From Xylanibacter ruminicola (lineage in GTDB: Bacteria; Bacteroidota; Bacteroidia; Bacteroidales; Bacteroidaceae), in the NCBI RefSeq assembly GCF_900107775.1, contig NZ_FNRF01000001.1, positions 310,001 through 374,000 of the forward strand: DNA of 64,000 bases. The letters run 5' to 3'. This document shows, one piece after another, positions 1-10,837 of this stretch (position 1 is the stretch's first letter; each line of letters starts with the position of its first letter). Position numbers and translations under genes: made by a program. The notes under the pieces are model-generated. The model had not been told where the DNA came from. It searched no databases and worked only from the letters and a program-made list of their open reading frames with translations.

Positions 1-780
<780 letters not shown>

Positions 781-783
781 TTA

Positions 784-2985
784 TTATTTGAGTTTTTTCT
801 TTCCACCAACGATGTAGATGCCACGAGGCAACGTATCCCACTGGTCACTAGTGGCAATCTTGGTTCCCTGCAGTGTGTAAACGGCGTCGTTGTCGTTGGT
901 ACGCTGCACGGTACGGATACCAGATGTGCTGCCAGCCTTCAGGAAATCGAAATAGGCTGGAGTATCGTATTTGGCAGGAGCAGCATCTTTAAGATACTTG
1001 CCTGTTCCCATATTCTTAAGCGTAAAGCCCTGACCATCCACGTATTTGATTTCCCATACAGCGCCATCCTGGATATCCTGGCCATACTGATTACCCTCCA
1101 GACCAAGTACAAAACTGCACCAGCCAGAAACAGCCTGCGAATTAAGATAACCAGGCTTTTCAGTCCACATGATATACTCGTTACCATTGAGCAGCATCAG
1201 CTTTAACAGATAACAATCTGTACGACCAGAGATGGGTTCGGCCTTAAACATATAGCCGTTAATAGCCTTGTCGTTGATAACCTTCAAAGCAGCGTCGTAG
1301 CCTAAGTTCTGGGCATCTGAACCATAGAGCACCTTCTGTGTTTCCTTATTCAGGAGCATAAAGGTTTGACCAGAAACATCCGACAGACTGCTAAGAGCAG
1401 TAAAATCGGCCAAATCAAGACCTGTAACCTTGACGGCAAACGATCGCTTCCATTCAGTACCCTTAATATCGGTATAAGTTACGTTAAGTTGTGTCTCGCC
1501 ACTGGCCAGCGCACAGAGCATTCCATTCTTTACCACGGCTACCGCAGGGTTATCTACAGTACAGGTAGCAACACCCGAGATATCCTTGGTATGTCCGTCG
1601 ACATAAAGCAACTCCAACGATATCGGTGTTTTGTCACCAATCATCAAGTCGAACGATTCTTGTTCGGCCTTCAGCGCCTGAACAGTATAGGAATCGCCTG
1701 TTTCTTCCTCGTCGTCGGCATGCGGCCAGTTTACTTGGTAATACTCGGCATACCAGTCGAAGCAAGCCTTAGCACAAGCCTCAGGATTACCATTGAATGC
1801 TGGTTTTACTACGTTTTGACCATAGAGTGCATCGAGATCCATGAAGTCATGCGGATGGGTAAGCGTCATGGAGATGTTGCCAAAATGGTCGAGCACGGCC
1901 TTGAACGCTTTACCCCACTTTGACGTTGAACCCGTAGCCCAGGTACCAAGGTTCTTATACACAATATCGCCAAACTCGTTACGCTTTACTGTACCATCAG
2001 CATTTGTATCAGGCTCTTTTGGCTCCTTGATAGGACTCCAGTCAACCTCGCTAATAAAAATAGGATTGGTATCAACCACTGGCACAGCATTATGGAAACT
2101 GGAAATCTTATTGTCGGGGTCGGGGTTATCATCGCTACTGTTATACCAACCGGGATAGTCGTGTACGGCATAACCAATATTATCGCCCTCGATAGGGTAT
2201 TCGGCATAACTGCGATAGTTCGACTGGTAGCCTGTACCAGGCACCCAGATGATACCCGTAAAACCATTCTCACGGATTTTATCTACAACAGGCTGAAAAT
2301 AGTCGTGCAAGGCCTTTGTATCGTCCTGATTGTTAGCATTCCTGATATTAACAGGCTCGTTAGCCAGCTCGATACTAATCTGCCCAGCATGCTCTTGCAC
2401 ATAACTCTGCTTAGTAACAATATCCCAAACGGTTATCAGATACTTCTGATAGTAGTCACCCACTTTCAAGTTGTGTGGACACACACCGGGAGGGCGCATC
2501 ACCACAAACAGGCCATGGTTCATGGCCTTCTCGGCTAACTTTAGATATAAAGAAGGTAGGAACGTTTCTAATCGGTCGGGATTAAACTTCTTGATATCAG
2601 CCTCACCCGAGGCACTGGCATCCTGCCCTGTCGAGCCAGCATAAACATAACTGTCAGAAGGATCGTTAGTCCAAGCGGGGTCCAGATGTAAGCGGAAAAT
2701 ATTGCATTTGGCTTGTTCCATGCCAGCAAACAGGGTCTCGAAGAATGACAGACATTTTTTGGCACCATTAGCATCGTAATTGGTGTCATCAGCCCAGGGC
2801 GAGCCCCAGCGCCAGCCATTAAAGTACATATTCGGCGTGTCCATCACACCATGGAGCACCACTTGGTTACCATGTTTGTCAACTAGCCATCTTCCTTCAG
2901 TATGGAGCGAGGGCAATGGCTTTACTCCCTGAGCTCCTGCGCCAAGCGCACATAGAATTGTAATCAGAGTAAATATACGTTTCAT
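784..2985 (-). CDS. Secreted GH5 family endoglycanase with Ig-like and C-terminal sorting-like domains
   Basis: 733 aa. I use the ATG at 2985; an in-frame TTG at 2988 is only one codon further upstream. Signal peptide about residues 1-19. A GH5 (clan A) barrel covers roughly 25-420: the acid/base is in LANEPVNI (E210), a conserved His is in AVHDYPG (about 275), and the nucleophile is in FISEVDW (E313). Next come a bacterial Ig-like segment (about 445-520) and a beta-rich module (about 540-680) resembling ricin-type or glycan-binding domains. The last 45 residues (GIRTV...VYTLQG...LPRGIYIVGGKK) resemble C-terminal secretion/anchoring domains of Prevotella exoenzymes. It is first in a two-gene operon with the esterase. 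GH5 has many specificities and I cannot choose one. Confidence 0.88.
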   Translation of the reverse strand: MKRIFTLITILCALGAGAQGVKPLPSLHTEGRWLVDKHGNQVVLHGVMDTPNMYFNGWRWGSPWADDTNYDANGAKKCLSFFETLFAGMEQAKCNIFRLHLDPAWTNDPSDSYVYAGSTGQDASASGEADIKKFNPDRLETFLPSLYLKLAEKAMNHGLFVVMRPPGVCPHNLKVGDYYQKYLITVWDIVTKQSYVQEHAGQISIELANEPVNIRNANNQDDTKALHDYFQPVVDKIRENGFTGIIWVPGTGYQSNYRSYAEYPIEGDNIGYAVHDYPGWYNSSDDNPDPDNKISSFHNAVPVVDTNPIFISEVDWSPIKEPKEPDTNADGTVKRNEFGDIVYKNLGTWATGSTSKWGKAFKAVLDHFGNISMTLTHPHDFMDLDALYGQNVVKPAFNGNPEACAKACFDWYAEYYQVNWPHADDEEETGDSYTVQALKAEQESFDLMIGDKTPISLELLYVDGHTKDISGVATCTVDNPAVAVVKNGMLCALASGETQLNVTYTDIKGTEWKRSFAVKVTGLDLADFTALSSLSDVSGQTFMLLNKETQKVLYGSDAQNLGYDAALKVINDKAINGYMFKAEPISGRTDCYLLKLMLLNGNEYIMWTEKPGYLNSQAVSGWCSFVLGLEGNQYGQDIQDGAVWEIKYVDGQGFTLKNMGTGKYLKDAAPAKYDTPAYFDFLKAGSTSGIRTVQRTNDNDAVYTLQGTKIATSDQWDTLPRGIYIVGGKKKLK

Positions 2986-3009
2986 CAATGTTTCAGTTTA
3001 TTCTGGGTG

Positions 3010-3017
3010 CAAAGGTA
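3010..3017 (-). promoter_or_regulatory. -7 element of GH5/esterase operon
   Basis: On the minus strand this reads TACCTTTG, matching the Bacteroidetes sigma-ABfr consensus TAnnTTTG, 24 bp before the GH5 ATG. I see no good -33 TTTG at the usual distance. Confidence 0.6.
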
Positions 3018-3107
3018 CGCAGTTTTCAGAAAATACCTTTTTCAAAGAGTTACATTTACTTTTGTGTGCGTATCATCGTCCCCTAACAAGCACTTTTTTA
3101 CCTTGTT

Positions 3108-3140
3108 TTTGAGTTTATTTAAAATTCTTTTGTATCTTTG
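3108..3140 (+). promoter_or_regulatory. Promoter of the TPR/SpoIIE gene
   Basis: TTTG at 3108-3111 is separated by 21 bp from TATCTTTG at 3133-3140, a full Bacteroidetes -33/-7 pair ending 32 bp before the ATG at 3173. Confidence 0.75.
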
Positions 3141-3172
3141 CATCCAGAAACATCAATTACCTGGAACAGTAT

Positions 3173-5440
3173 ATGAGACAGACAAAAATTTGGATATTCC
3201 TGATGGTGATGGCAGGCATTCTGATGACAGCCTGCAACAATGAGGAGCAGAACGGACAGATGAGTGAAGCCGACAAATTGATTGAGAGCACTCAGAAGAC
3301 CAAGAACTACCCTGAACTGCTGAAGGTGGTTGACAGTTTAGAAACCACCGGCAGCATCACCCCCACCAAAGCATACTATTGGCGAGGCTATGCCTGCGAC
3401 AAGATGAAACGACAGCGCCTGGCTGAGTTCTATTGGAAAGCATCGCTCGATGCAGCTGAAAACGCAACCAGCAGCGACGAGATGGCTTACTATGCCAAGT
3501 CGGCCAGTCGTCTGGCTAACATGCTATCCGTAAGAGGTGACTACGAGGAGGGACTGAATGCTGCCATACCCGCGGCCAACAAACTGGAAGAACTGCACTG
3601 CGACAGTACCAGCGACTACCTGAACATACTAATATATATAGGTTGTTGCCAGGAGGGATTAGGCACAGCCGATGGTAATAGCGACGGTTTTAATAAGGCA
3701 TACCAGCGCCATAAGGAAAATATTGAGACCTTCCACAACGATGTGGTCTATAAAGATGGTATCACCGGTCTCATCAATATTACCTATAATTATATATATG
3801 CCAAGAAATGGCAGGAAGCCCTGACATGGACTACCCGCTTTGGACAGATACTGAGCGAATACGAACAGCGACCTGATGCTGATGCCGACTTTATCGACCG
3901 ACAGCTGGCCCGCTACGATATCTATCACGCCATAGCCCTGCAAGGCTTAGGTCAAACCGAAGAAGCAGCCAAGGCCTATGAAAAGTTCCAAAGCACCCAT
4001 TACAGCAACACGCCTAAGGGACGTATCGACGCTAACGACTATCTGACAGCCGCCAACCGCTGGGACGAAGCCGCTGAACACTATAGCAGTCTGGATGCTA
4101 TGATGGGCGAAACGCCACAGAATTACTCGTTGGAGAACATCGAGAACCTGGTGCTGAAGAAATACCGCACTAACCTGTTGGCAGGTCGACGCGACTCGGC
4201 CATCCAAGTTGCCCTGAATATCAGTAATGCATTAAGTCAAGCTATTAACAAGTCGAAGAAGATAGAACAGGAAGAGCAGGGTGTGATTGTAAAGACCGTA
4301 GAGAAGATGACAGAGCAGGAAGCCAAGAAAAATCGCAAGTATCAGTTTATGATTGCTTTCGGTATTGCCATTGTCATACTCTGTTTGTTAGGCTATGCAC
4401 TCATCCGTCGCCGTATGGCGCATCAGCTACAGGCTGCCTACGACGATTTAAAATACGACTACGATCGCATGGAAGCCGATACGGCAGTGAAAGAGCGCGA
4501 AGCCTCAGAATTCCGTATCGCCCAGAATATACAGCGTGTGATTGCCCCACGACTGCTACCCAAGTATAAGTCGTTCGACCTATGGAGTGCCGTTAAGATG
4601 GGCCAGATGGAAGGCAGCGGTGTGATGGACTACTGTGTACGCGACGGCAAACTGTTCTTCTGTGTAGGAGAATCAGGCGTAGAAGGTGTCAAAGCCTCAT
4701 TGCTCACAACCATCGTCAAAGCACAGTTCCGTACAGCAGCCACCTTCGAATCGCAGCCCGACAAAATCATGTCGGCCATCAACAATGCTTTGGCACAGAA
4801 GGAAAACAAAGGTATCGATATACGTCTGTTTATTGGTGTACTCGACATTTATAATGGCAAACTGTACTTCTGCAATGCCAGTCATGCAGCTCCACTATTG
4901 GTAAGCAACGAGCTACACCACCTGCCTGTAGAGCAGAATGTGGCCATAGGCGAAGAACCCAACTATGCCTATGAGGCTCAGGAGATGACGATGCTGCCAG
5001 GCACCATGATTTTCCTGAATACCGAAGGACTGATTAAGGTAAAGAATGCCGAGCACCGCGTATTTAACGAGAAACGCATGTTAGGATCGGCACTGCAGGC
5101 CATGAAACTGGATCCTCGCCCCAAACCGTTTATCGAGAACATGCTGGACGCTGTTCATCGCTTTGCCGGCGACTTCGAACAGCGTGATGATATGGCCCTG
5201 TTGGCCATCCGCTTCAAAGGTGCCGCCAAACTGGAGCAGAAAACCGACGAGGACTTAGAGCCTGAGATGGAACCTGAGGTAGAAACAACCGTTGCACCAG
5301 AGCAACCAGAGCCCACAATTGCTACCGAGCCCATACCTGAGCCACAGGTATTCGAAGAGCCCAAGGTTTACGACGAACCAGAGTACTACGACGAGCCAGA
5401 TGTGATCATCGAAGATGCCGAAGCTACTGAGATACAATAG
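3173..5440 (+). CDS. Membrane TPR protein with SpoIIE/PP2C-like phosphatase domain (degenerate metal site)
   Basis: 755 aa. A lipoprotein-type signal (lipobox-like MTAC, Cys about 22) precedes a TPR-like helical region to about 385, one transmembrane helix at about 391-413, a short coiled linker, and a SpoIIE/PP2C-like domain at about 440-685. It ends in an acidic, Pro/Glu-rich tail (about 690-755). This suggests a periplasmic TPR sensor with a cytoplasmic output. Family PP2C enzymes dephosphorylate Ser/Thr, often on anti-sigma antagonists. Here the first motif, normally GGDxYD, reads GSGVMD, and the second, normally DVSGxG, reads GESGVEG; the C-terminal DDM is kept. Two metal ligands are therefore altered and activity is doubtful. 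It stands alone with its own promoter and terminator, just upstream of SusC1. Confidence 0.8.
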   Translation: MRQTKIWIFLMVMAGILMTACNNEEQNGQMSEADKLIESTQKTKNYPELLKVVDSLETTGSITPTKAYYWRGYACDKMKRQRLAEFYWKASLDAAENATSSDEMAYYAKSASRLANMLSVRGDYEEGLNAAIPAANKLEELHCDSTSDYLNILIYIGCCQEGLGTADGNSDGFNKAYQRHKENIETFHNDVVYKDGITGLINITYNYIYAKKWQEALTWTTRFGQILSEYEQRPDADADFIDRQLARYDIYHAIALQGLGQTEEAAKAYEKFQSTHYSNTPKGRIDANDYLTAANRWDEAAEHYSSLDAMMGETPQNYSLENIENLVLKKYRTNLLAGRRDSAIQVALNISNALSQAINKSKKIEQEEQGVIVKTVEKMTEQEAKKNRKYQFMIAFGIAIVILCLLGYALIRRRMAHQLQAAYDDLKYDYDRMEADTAVKEREASEFRIAQNIQRVIAPRLLPKYKSFDLWSAVKMGQMEGSGVMDYCVRDGKLFFCVGESGVEGVKASLLTTIVKAQFRTAATFESQPDKIMSAINNALAQKENKGIDIRLFIGVLDIYNGKLYFCNASHAAPLLVSNELHHLPVEQNVAIGEEPNYAYEAQEMTMLPGTMIFLNTEGLIKVKNAEHRVFNEKRMLGSALQAMKLDPRPKPFIENMLDAVHRFAGDFEQRDDMALLAIRFKGAAKLEQKTDEDLEPEMEPEVETTVAPEQPEPTIATEPIPEPQVFEEPKVYDEPEYYDEPDVIIEDAEATEIQ

Positions 5441-5464
5441 ACAAACAGTTAGCAAAACATATTC

Positions 5465-5505
5465 AAAAGGTGCTGCGCAACAAAACGTAGCACCTTTTAT
5501 TTTAT
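5465..5505 (+). terminator. Rho-independent terminator after the TPR/SpoIIE gene
   Basis: A 13-bp stem (5465-5477 with 5486-5498, one G-U pair) followed by a T-rich tract. The core GGTGCTGCG recurs in two later hairpins of this locus. Confidence 0.8.
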
Positions 5506-5734
5506 TAGAAACTTAAAAAAAGGTAAACGTTTAATAAGGCCATATATTTAAAAAGTAACCAGAACTTTATCAAATGTTACATTTTTGGACAATTTGACAA
5601 TTTTACAAACTCTACGTTACAAAAAATAAACTAAATGAGTTAAATTTATAATATATTTGCAACCGAAAATTGAAACCTAAAAGTACGAATTCAGCCAAAT
5701 AACATATTCAATTATCTAACTAATTAAATTAATT
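5506..5734 (+). promoter_or_regulatory. SusC1 upstream region with -7 element at 5652-5659
   Basis: AT-rich stretch between the terminator and SusC1. TATATTTG at 5652-5659 matches the Bacteroidetes -7 element and would give a 5' leader of about 70 nt; there is no clear -33 box. A 10-bp palindrome TAAACGTTTA lies at 5524-5533, with a related core at 11083. I see no small gene here. Confidence 0.6.
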
Positions 5735-8700
5735 ATGTGGAATTTTAAATCAATCCAAAAGCCGTTAATGGCACTGTTCCTGCTCTGTTTGTTCCCACTG
5801 GGAGCGCTGGCTCAGAGCTTGATCAAGGGAACGGTGAAAGATGTATCTGGCGACCCGATCATTGGTGCTAGTGTAAAAGTACAAGGATCAAAGTCGGGTG
5901 TCATTACAGACTTCGATGGTAACTTCAGTGTTCAGGCCGAGAACAACGCCACACTGGTTATCAGCTACATTGGCTACACTACCGAAACTGTAAAGGTAGC
6001 TGGCAAAAACAACCTCTCCATTACTCTTAAAGAAGATGCACAGACACTGAATGACATCGTAGTTATCGGTTATGGTGTGCAGAAGAAATCAGACTTGACC
6101 GGTGCTGTTGCATCAGTAAAGGCCGAGGACCTGAAACACCGTTCAACCACCGACGCTGCCGCAGCTCTACAGGGTAAGGCTGCTGGTGTACAGATTCTGA
6201 ACAGTTCAGGTAAGCCAGGTGCAGGCGCTAACATCCGCGTACGTGGTTACTCTTCTAACTCAAGCAACGTTGGTCCTCTGTTGATCGTCGATGGTCTGCA
6301 GGTATCAAGCATCCAGTACCTCGATCCTTCAATGATTGAGTCAATGGAAGTTCTGAAGGACGCTGCTTCGGCTGCCATCTATGGTGCTGAGGCTGGTAAC
6401 GGTGTTGTACTGATTACCACCAAGAGCGGTGCCAAGAGCAAGGGCCAGGGTACTATCACTTACGAGGCTAAGTTCACCAACCAGGGTCTTGGTCACGTTG
6501 GTAAGCTCCTGAACGCTTCTCAGTTCAAGGATTGGATGACTATGCAGCTCGGTGCTGCTCAGGTTGAGTCAGATTTAAAAGGTGCCACAGAGCAATTCGG
6601 TTGGAACCCCAACACTAACACCGACTGGATGAAGGAGTACTTCGAGGACACATGGGCACAGCAACACACCCTGTCATTCCAGGGTGGCAACGACCGTGGT
6701 TCTTACTTCCTGAGCACTAGCTATGTAAATCAGGATGGTATCGTAAAGGGCAGCAAGGATAAGTATGAGCGCCTGACTGCTCAGATCAATGCCGACTATA
6801 AGATTAAGGATTGGTTGCAGATTGGTACTAACACTGCAATCGAGAAGTGGGCTTCACGCGGTGTATCTGAGAACGGTTACGGTTCTTCATTCGAGATGCT
6901 GCTGTTGATCGACCCACTGACTCCACTGTATTGGACTTCTCCTAACCAGATGTTAGGTCAGTATAGAGACTACTACAACGCTATTCAGGCTGGTAATTCA
7001 AACTACACCTTGTTCGGTGATGAGAATGGTTACTATGCTACCTCTTATTTCAACACACGTCTGGCTGGTGCCAACCCATTCTCACAGCGCGACCGCGCCG
7101 AGGGTAAGAATGAAGGTGTAAACGTGAACGGTACCGTATTCATGAACATCACTCCTATCAAGCAGGTTACCTTCACTTCTCGTCTGGGTTATCGTTTGTC
7201 ATTCAGCAACAGCTCTGACTGGCAGTATCCTTACTACCTGAACGCTCAGACCAAGGGTGACAACTACTCTATCTCAGGTTCAAGTAGCAACTCTACCTGG
7301 TATCAGTGGGAAAACTTCATCAACTACAACCAGGACTTCGGTAAGCACAATGTAGGCGCCATGGCCGGTATGTCATTCCGCCAGTACAACTCTAATGGTG
7401 TAAACGCTAGCGCATCTGGTCCAGACATTCTGAAGTCATACGAGCCTAACTTCCGCTATCTGAACTGTGTAAACGGTAATGATAACACTACCAAGAACTT
7501 TGGTGGCGTACCAAACATGACTCGCGCCATGTCTTACTTCGGTCGTGTTCTCTATAGCTACGACAACCGTTATAGCTTGCAGGGTAACTTCCGTGCTGAT
7601 GCATTCGACTCTTCTAAGCTGTCAAAGGACAACCGTTGGGGTTACTTCTTCTCTGGTTCAGCAGGTTGGACATTCTCTAACGAGAAGTTCTTCAAGGACA
7701 ACATCGATCCAAGCATCATGTCATTCGGTAAGATCCGTGCATCTTGGGGTACTAACGGTAACGTAAACGTACTGGGTAACTACTCATACACTGCCGGTAT
7801 CTCTACAAACAGCCAGTTCTACAACTATGGTCCAACAAATGCTGTTTCATATGGTTCAATGCCTAACGGTATTGCCAACCCTGATCTGACATGGGAAAAG
7901 TCTGAGCAGTTCGACCTCGGTGCCGACTTCCGCTTCTTCAACGATCGTCTGTCACTCGGTATCGACTGGTACAAGAAGACCACTAAGGATCTGCTCGTAT
8001 CTGCTCCTGTAATGCCTGAGTCTGGTGTATCTTCAATGACTATCAATGCCGGTAAGGTAGAGAACAGCGGTCTTGAGGTTGAGCTCACATGGAAGGACAA
8101 CATCGGTGACTTCAGATACAGCATCTCTGGTAACTTCGCTACTCTGCACAACGAGGTAACTTACCTCGATCCTTCTATCGAGCGCATCCAAGGTGCTACC
8201 GTTGAGGGTGCTAGCCCTGAGGTTGTACGCTGCTACTTCGAGCAGGGCCAGCCCGTATGGTACATGCGCGGTTATAAGTATGCTGGTCGTGCAGCTGATG
8301 GCACACCTCAGTACTATGCCAAGGACGGTTCTATCACCAACGACCCACAGGCTGATGACATGACTAACGTTGGTTCTGGTCTGCCTTCTCTGACCTATGG
8401 TATCACACTGAATGCTGAGTATAAGGGCTTCGATCTGACCGTATTCGGTGCTGGTGAGGCTGGTAACGATATCTACTACGGTCTGTATCGTACAGGTTAC
8501 AACAACATCGCTAAGGGCGTTTATGACGACTTTAAGTCTGGTAAGCTTCCTGAGGCTTCTTCAGTAGCTGGTAGCGGTACATTCTGGCGTTCTTCTGCAA
8601 TGGTTTACAGTGGCTCATTCTTCAAGCTGAAGCAGATTCAGCTGGGTTACACCCTGCCTACCAACCTGACCAAGAAGGTTTATATGCAGAACGTACGTGC

Positions 8701-8851
8701 ATACGTATCTCTCGACGACTTCTTCACATTCACCAAGTATCCTGGTCTCGATCCAGAAACCTGCACACAGGAGTACAACTGCCCAGGTCTCGACAAGGGT
8801 AACTATCCTAACATGCGCAAGCTGGTTCTTGGTTTAAGTGTTACATTCTAA
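5735..8851 (+). CDS. SusC-family TonB-dependent outer-membrane receptor (SusC1)
   Basis: 1038 aa. Signal peptide about 1-26 (ending GALAQ). A carboxypeptidase-regulatory-like domain follows (about 28-105, with GDPIIGASV and ITDFDGNF), then the conserved IVVIGYGVQKKSDLTGAV segment, the TonB plug (RVRGYSSNSSNVGPLLIVDG; VLKDAASAAIYGAEAGNGVV) and a C-terminal beta-barrel ending in an aromatic-terminated strand (GLSVTF). SusC proteins import oligosaccharides bound by their SusD partner. SusD1 begins 31 bp downstream. The gene strongly prefers GGT, GCT and TCT codons compared with the porU/porV region, which suggests high expression. Enzymes next door (two GH43) suggest arabinose-containing glycans; that is inference. 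Confidence 0.95.
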   Translation: MWNFKSIQKPLMALFLLCLFPLGALAQSLIKGTVKDVSGDPIIGASVKVQGSKSGVITDFDGNFSVQAENNATLVISYIGYTTETVKVAGKNNLSITLKEDAQTLNDIVVIGYGVQKKSDLTGAVASVKAEDLKHRSTTDAAAALQGKAAGVQILNSSGKPGAGANIRVRGYSSNSSNVGPLLIVDGLQVSSIQYLDPSMIESMEVLKDAASAAIYGAEAGNGVVLITTKSGAKSKGQGTITYEAKFTNQGLGHVGKLLNASQFKDWMTMQLGAAQVESDLKGATEQFGWNPNTNTDWMKEYFEDTWAQQHTLSFQGGNDRGSYFLSTSYVNQDGIVKGSKDKYERLTAQINADYKIKDWLQIGTNTAIEKWASRGVSENGYGSSFEMLLLIDPLTPLYWTSPNQMLGQYRDYYNAIQAGNSNYTLFGDENGYYATSYFNTRLAGANPFSQRDRAEGKNEGVNVNGTVFMNITPIKQVTFTSRLGYRLSFSNSSDWQYPYYLNAQTKGDNYSISGSSSNSTWYQWENFINYNQDFGKHNVGAMAGMSFRQYNSNGVNASASGPDILKSYEPNFRYLNCVNGNDNTTKNFGGVPNMTRAMSYFGRVLYSYDNRYSLQGNFRADAFDSSKLSKDNRWGYFFSGSAGWTFSNEKFFKDNIDPSIMSFGKIRASWGTNGNVNVLGNYSYTAGISTNSQFYNYGPTNAVSYGSMPNGIANPDLTWEKSEQFDLGADFRFFNDRLSLGIDWYKKTTKDLLVSAPVMPESGVSSMTINAGKVENSGLEVELTWKDNIGDFRYSISGNFATLHNEVTYLDPSIERIQGATVEGASPEVVRCYFEQGQPVWYMRGYKYAGRAADGTPQYYAKDGSITNDPQADDMTNVGSGLPSLTYGITLNAEYKGFDLTVFGAGEAGNDIYYGLYRTGYNNIAKGVYDDFKSGKLPEASSVAGSGTFWRSSAMVYSGSFFKLKQIQLGYTLPTNLTKKVYMQNVRAYVSLDDFFTFTKYPGLDPETCTQEYNCPGLDKGNYPNMRKLVLGLSVTF

Positions 8852-8882
8852 TCCAATAAAAAATTAAATACCGAATATAAAT

Positions 8883-10622
8883 ATGAAAAAGATATTATTT
8901 TCAGTTGCTTTGCTTTCTGCAGGTATGATGTGTACATCATGCAGTCAGGATCTGCTCGACATTGAGCAGAAGGCAACCAGCAGCACAGGTAACTTCTATA
9001 AGACAGATGCCGATGCTGAGTCGGCTGTTACAGCTATGTATGCAACATACATTGGCGAGATTGGTGGTACTGAGGGCATTTGGAATGCCTACATCATGGG
9101 TCTGAATTACTCAGCAGATGACGTATTTGCTGCTGGTGGCGACACTCATGACCATGCAGACTTCCGTATTCTTAATGAATTCCGCTATGACCCGAGTTCT
9201 CTCCCAATCAAGAATCTGTACAACCACATTTACAAGGCTATTTATTCGGCCAACTTGGTTATCAACTATTTCGGCGAAACAGCTGACACACAAGTTAAGA
9301 AGCAGGCTGTTGCCGAGGCAAGAGTGATGCGTGCATGGGCTCACATGCTGGCTGCACAGGTTTACTATCAGCCACCATTGATCGACCATCTGATCACAAC
9401 AGAGAAGCCAACCAATGCAGAGTCTCAGAAAGCTATTTTTGACTGGTGCGTTAAGGAGTGTGAAGAGGCTATGAGCGACCTGCCTGATCGCAAGGGTCAG
9501 AGCGACAAGGAAGGTGCTTGGCGCGTAACAAAGGGCTTTGCTCAGTTTGTTGCAGGAAAGTCAGCCCTGTTCGCTGGTGATAATGCTAAGTGTGCCAGTG
9601 TGCTGAAGCCACTGGTAGAGTCTTCTAACTATGCACTGGTTCCTGGTGAGCGTTTCCGCGATCTGTTCCACGTAGAGGGTGACGGTTGTGAGGAGAAGAT
9701 TTTCGAGTTCAACTATATCACAAACACTTCCGCAGCAGGTGGCACAGCATCATGGATGGGCGGTAACAACCGCGGTCGTTGGATGGTTGCCAATGTACTG
9801 AACTGGCGTGGTGATGATATTGCCGAGAAGAATGGTAAAGCTCCTTTAATCTGCGCTGTTGGCGGTTGGGGCGGTGGCTCTATCAACCACGAATTTGCTC
9901 ACAAGATGTTAGCTAACGATGGTGACAGCTATCGTCGTAAGGCTACATTCCTCACCTCTGATGAGTTCTTCTATGATGAGAAGCTTTGCGGTTGGCAGAC
10001 CGATGCTACATGCACAACTCTGGAGCAGAAGCAGTTTGATCCAAAGCGTGGTATCAAGAATGATAATGGTTCATTCTCTCGTAGCGACGTGATGGAGGTT
10101 AAGATGATGATGCACCCTAACGATGCAGATCTCTCTGTAGAGGCAAACTGTAACAATACCAACTTGTGTATTGCTCGACTAGCAGAAGCTTATCTGCTGT
10201 ATGCAGAGGCCTGCATTGCATCAGGAAACAAAGCCGAAGCTCTGAAGTACATCAATAAGATTCAGCAGCGTGCTGGCTCAAAGACTATCTCTACCGAGGC
10301 TACTATGCAGGTTCTTCAGGATGAGAAACAGTATGAGCTTTGGTTCGAGGGTTGCCGATGGTTCGACATCGTACGTTGGGGTATTGCTAAGCAGTGCTAC
10401 GACAAGGTTCTCGACAACATTCCTTACCAGTTTGATGAATACTTCACTTCAGGAGGTACAAAGCCTCACAAACTCTACTATGAAGTAAGACATCCATTCA
10501 AGGAAATTGATGGTCTCACTCTTAAGTTCGTAGAGGGTAAGAATGAGTACTGGCCATTGCCACAGACCGTTATCGAAATTAACGATCAGATGCACCAGGT
10601 ACGTGGTTGGGCTAACAACTAA
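8883..10622 (+). CDS. SusD-family surface glycan-binding lipoprotein (SusD1)
   Basis: 579 aa. Lipoprotein signal MKKILFSVALL...CTSC with the lipidated Cys near 20, then the SusD fold: N-terminal helices with SAVTAMYATYIG, TPR-like repeats with EARVMRAWAHMLAAQ, and the C-terminal RLAEAYLLYAEACIASGN, YELWFEGCRWFDIVRWG and WPLPQTVIEIN blocks. SusD lipoproteins cap the SusC barrel and bind the glycan. It directly follows SusC1 in one operon, closed by the hairpin at 10692. Confidence 0.94.
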   Translation: MKKILFSVALLSAGMMCTSCSQDLLDIEQKATSSTGNFYKTDADAESAVTAMYATYIGEIGGTEGIWNAYIMGLNYSADDVFAAGGDTHDHADFRILNEFRYDPSSLPIKNLYNHIYKAIYSANLVINYFGETADTQVKKQAVAEARVMRAWAHMLAAQVYYQPPLIDHLITTEKPTNAESQKAIFDWCVKECEEAMSDLPDRKGQSDKEGAWRVTKGFAQFVAGKSALFAGDNAKCASVLKPLVESSNYALVPGERFRDLFHVEGDGCEEKIFEFNYITNTSAAGGTASWMGGNNRGRWMVANVLNWRGDDIAEKNGKAPLICAVGGWGGGSINHEFAHKMLANDGDSYRRKATFLTSDEFFYDEKLCGWQTDATCTTLEQKQFDPKRGIKNDNGSFSRSDVMEVKMMMHPNDADLSVEANCNNTNLCIARLAEAYLLYAEACIASGNKAEALKYINKIQQRAGSKTISTEATMQVLQDEKQYELWFEGCRWFDIVRWGIAKQCYDKVLDNIPYQFDEYFTSGGTKPHKLYYEVRHPFKEIDGLTLKFVEGKNEYWPLPQTVIEINDQMHQVRGWANN

Positions 10623-10691
10623 ATCAAATCAGATGTTTAACAAATGAATTATAGTAGTTAGTATTAGACACATTGTTTTGGTATTTCGAAG

Positions 10692-10723
10692 GTGCTGCGT
10701 CGCGAGATGCGGCACTTTTTTTT
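10692..10723 (+). terminator. Rho-independent terminator of SusC1/SusD1
   Basis: A 10-bp GC-rich stem (10692-10701 with 10706-10715, two G-U pairs) and a GCGA tetraloop, followed by eight T. Confidence 0.88.
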
Positions 10724-10829
10724 GTGCTAAAAGCAACATTTACCCACATATTAAAACAAATTAACAAGAATGATATAAAACGAAAAGAATTTGTTACAAG
10801 AAATAAAGTTAGAAAGTGTATTTTTATCG

Positions 10830-10837
10830 TATATTTG
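10830..10837 (+). promoter_or_regulatory. -7 element upstream of the GH43 pair
   Basis: TATATTTG followed by CAGCG, the same context seen before several genes here. It would start a transcript near 10844, giving either a leader of about 340 nt for the GH43 pair or a separate RNA ending at the 10985-11015 hairpin. Confidence 0.6.
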
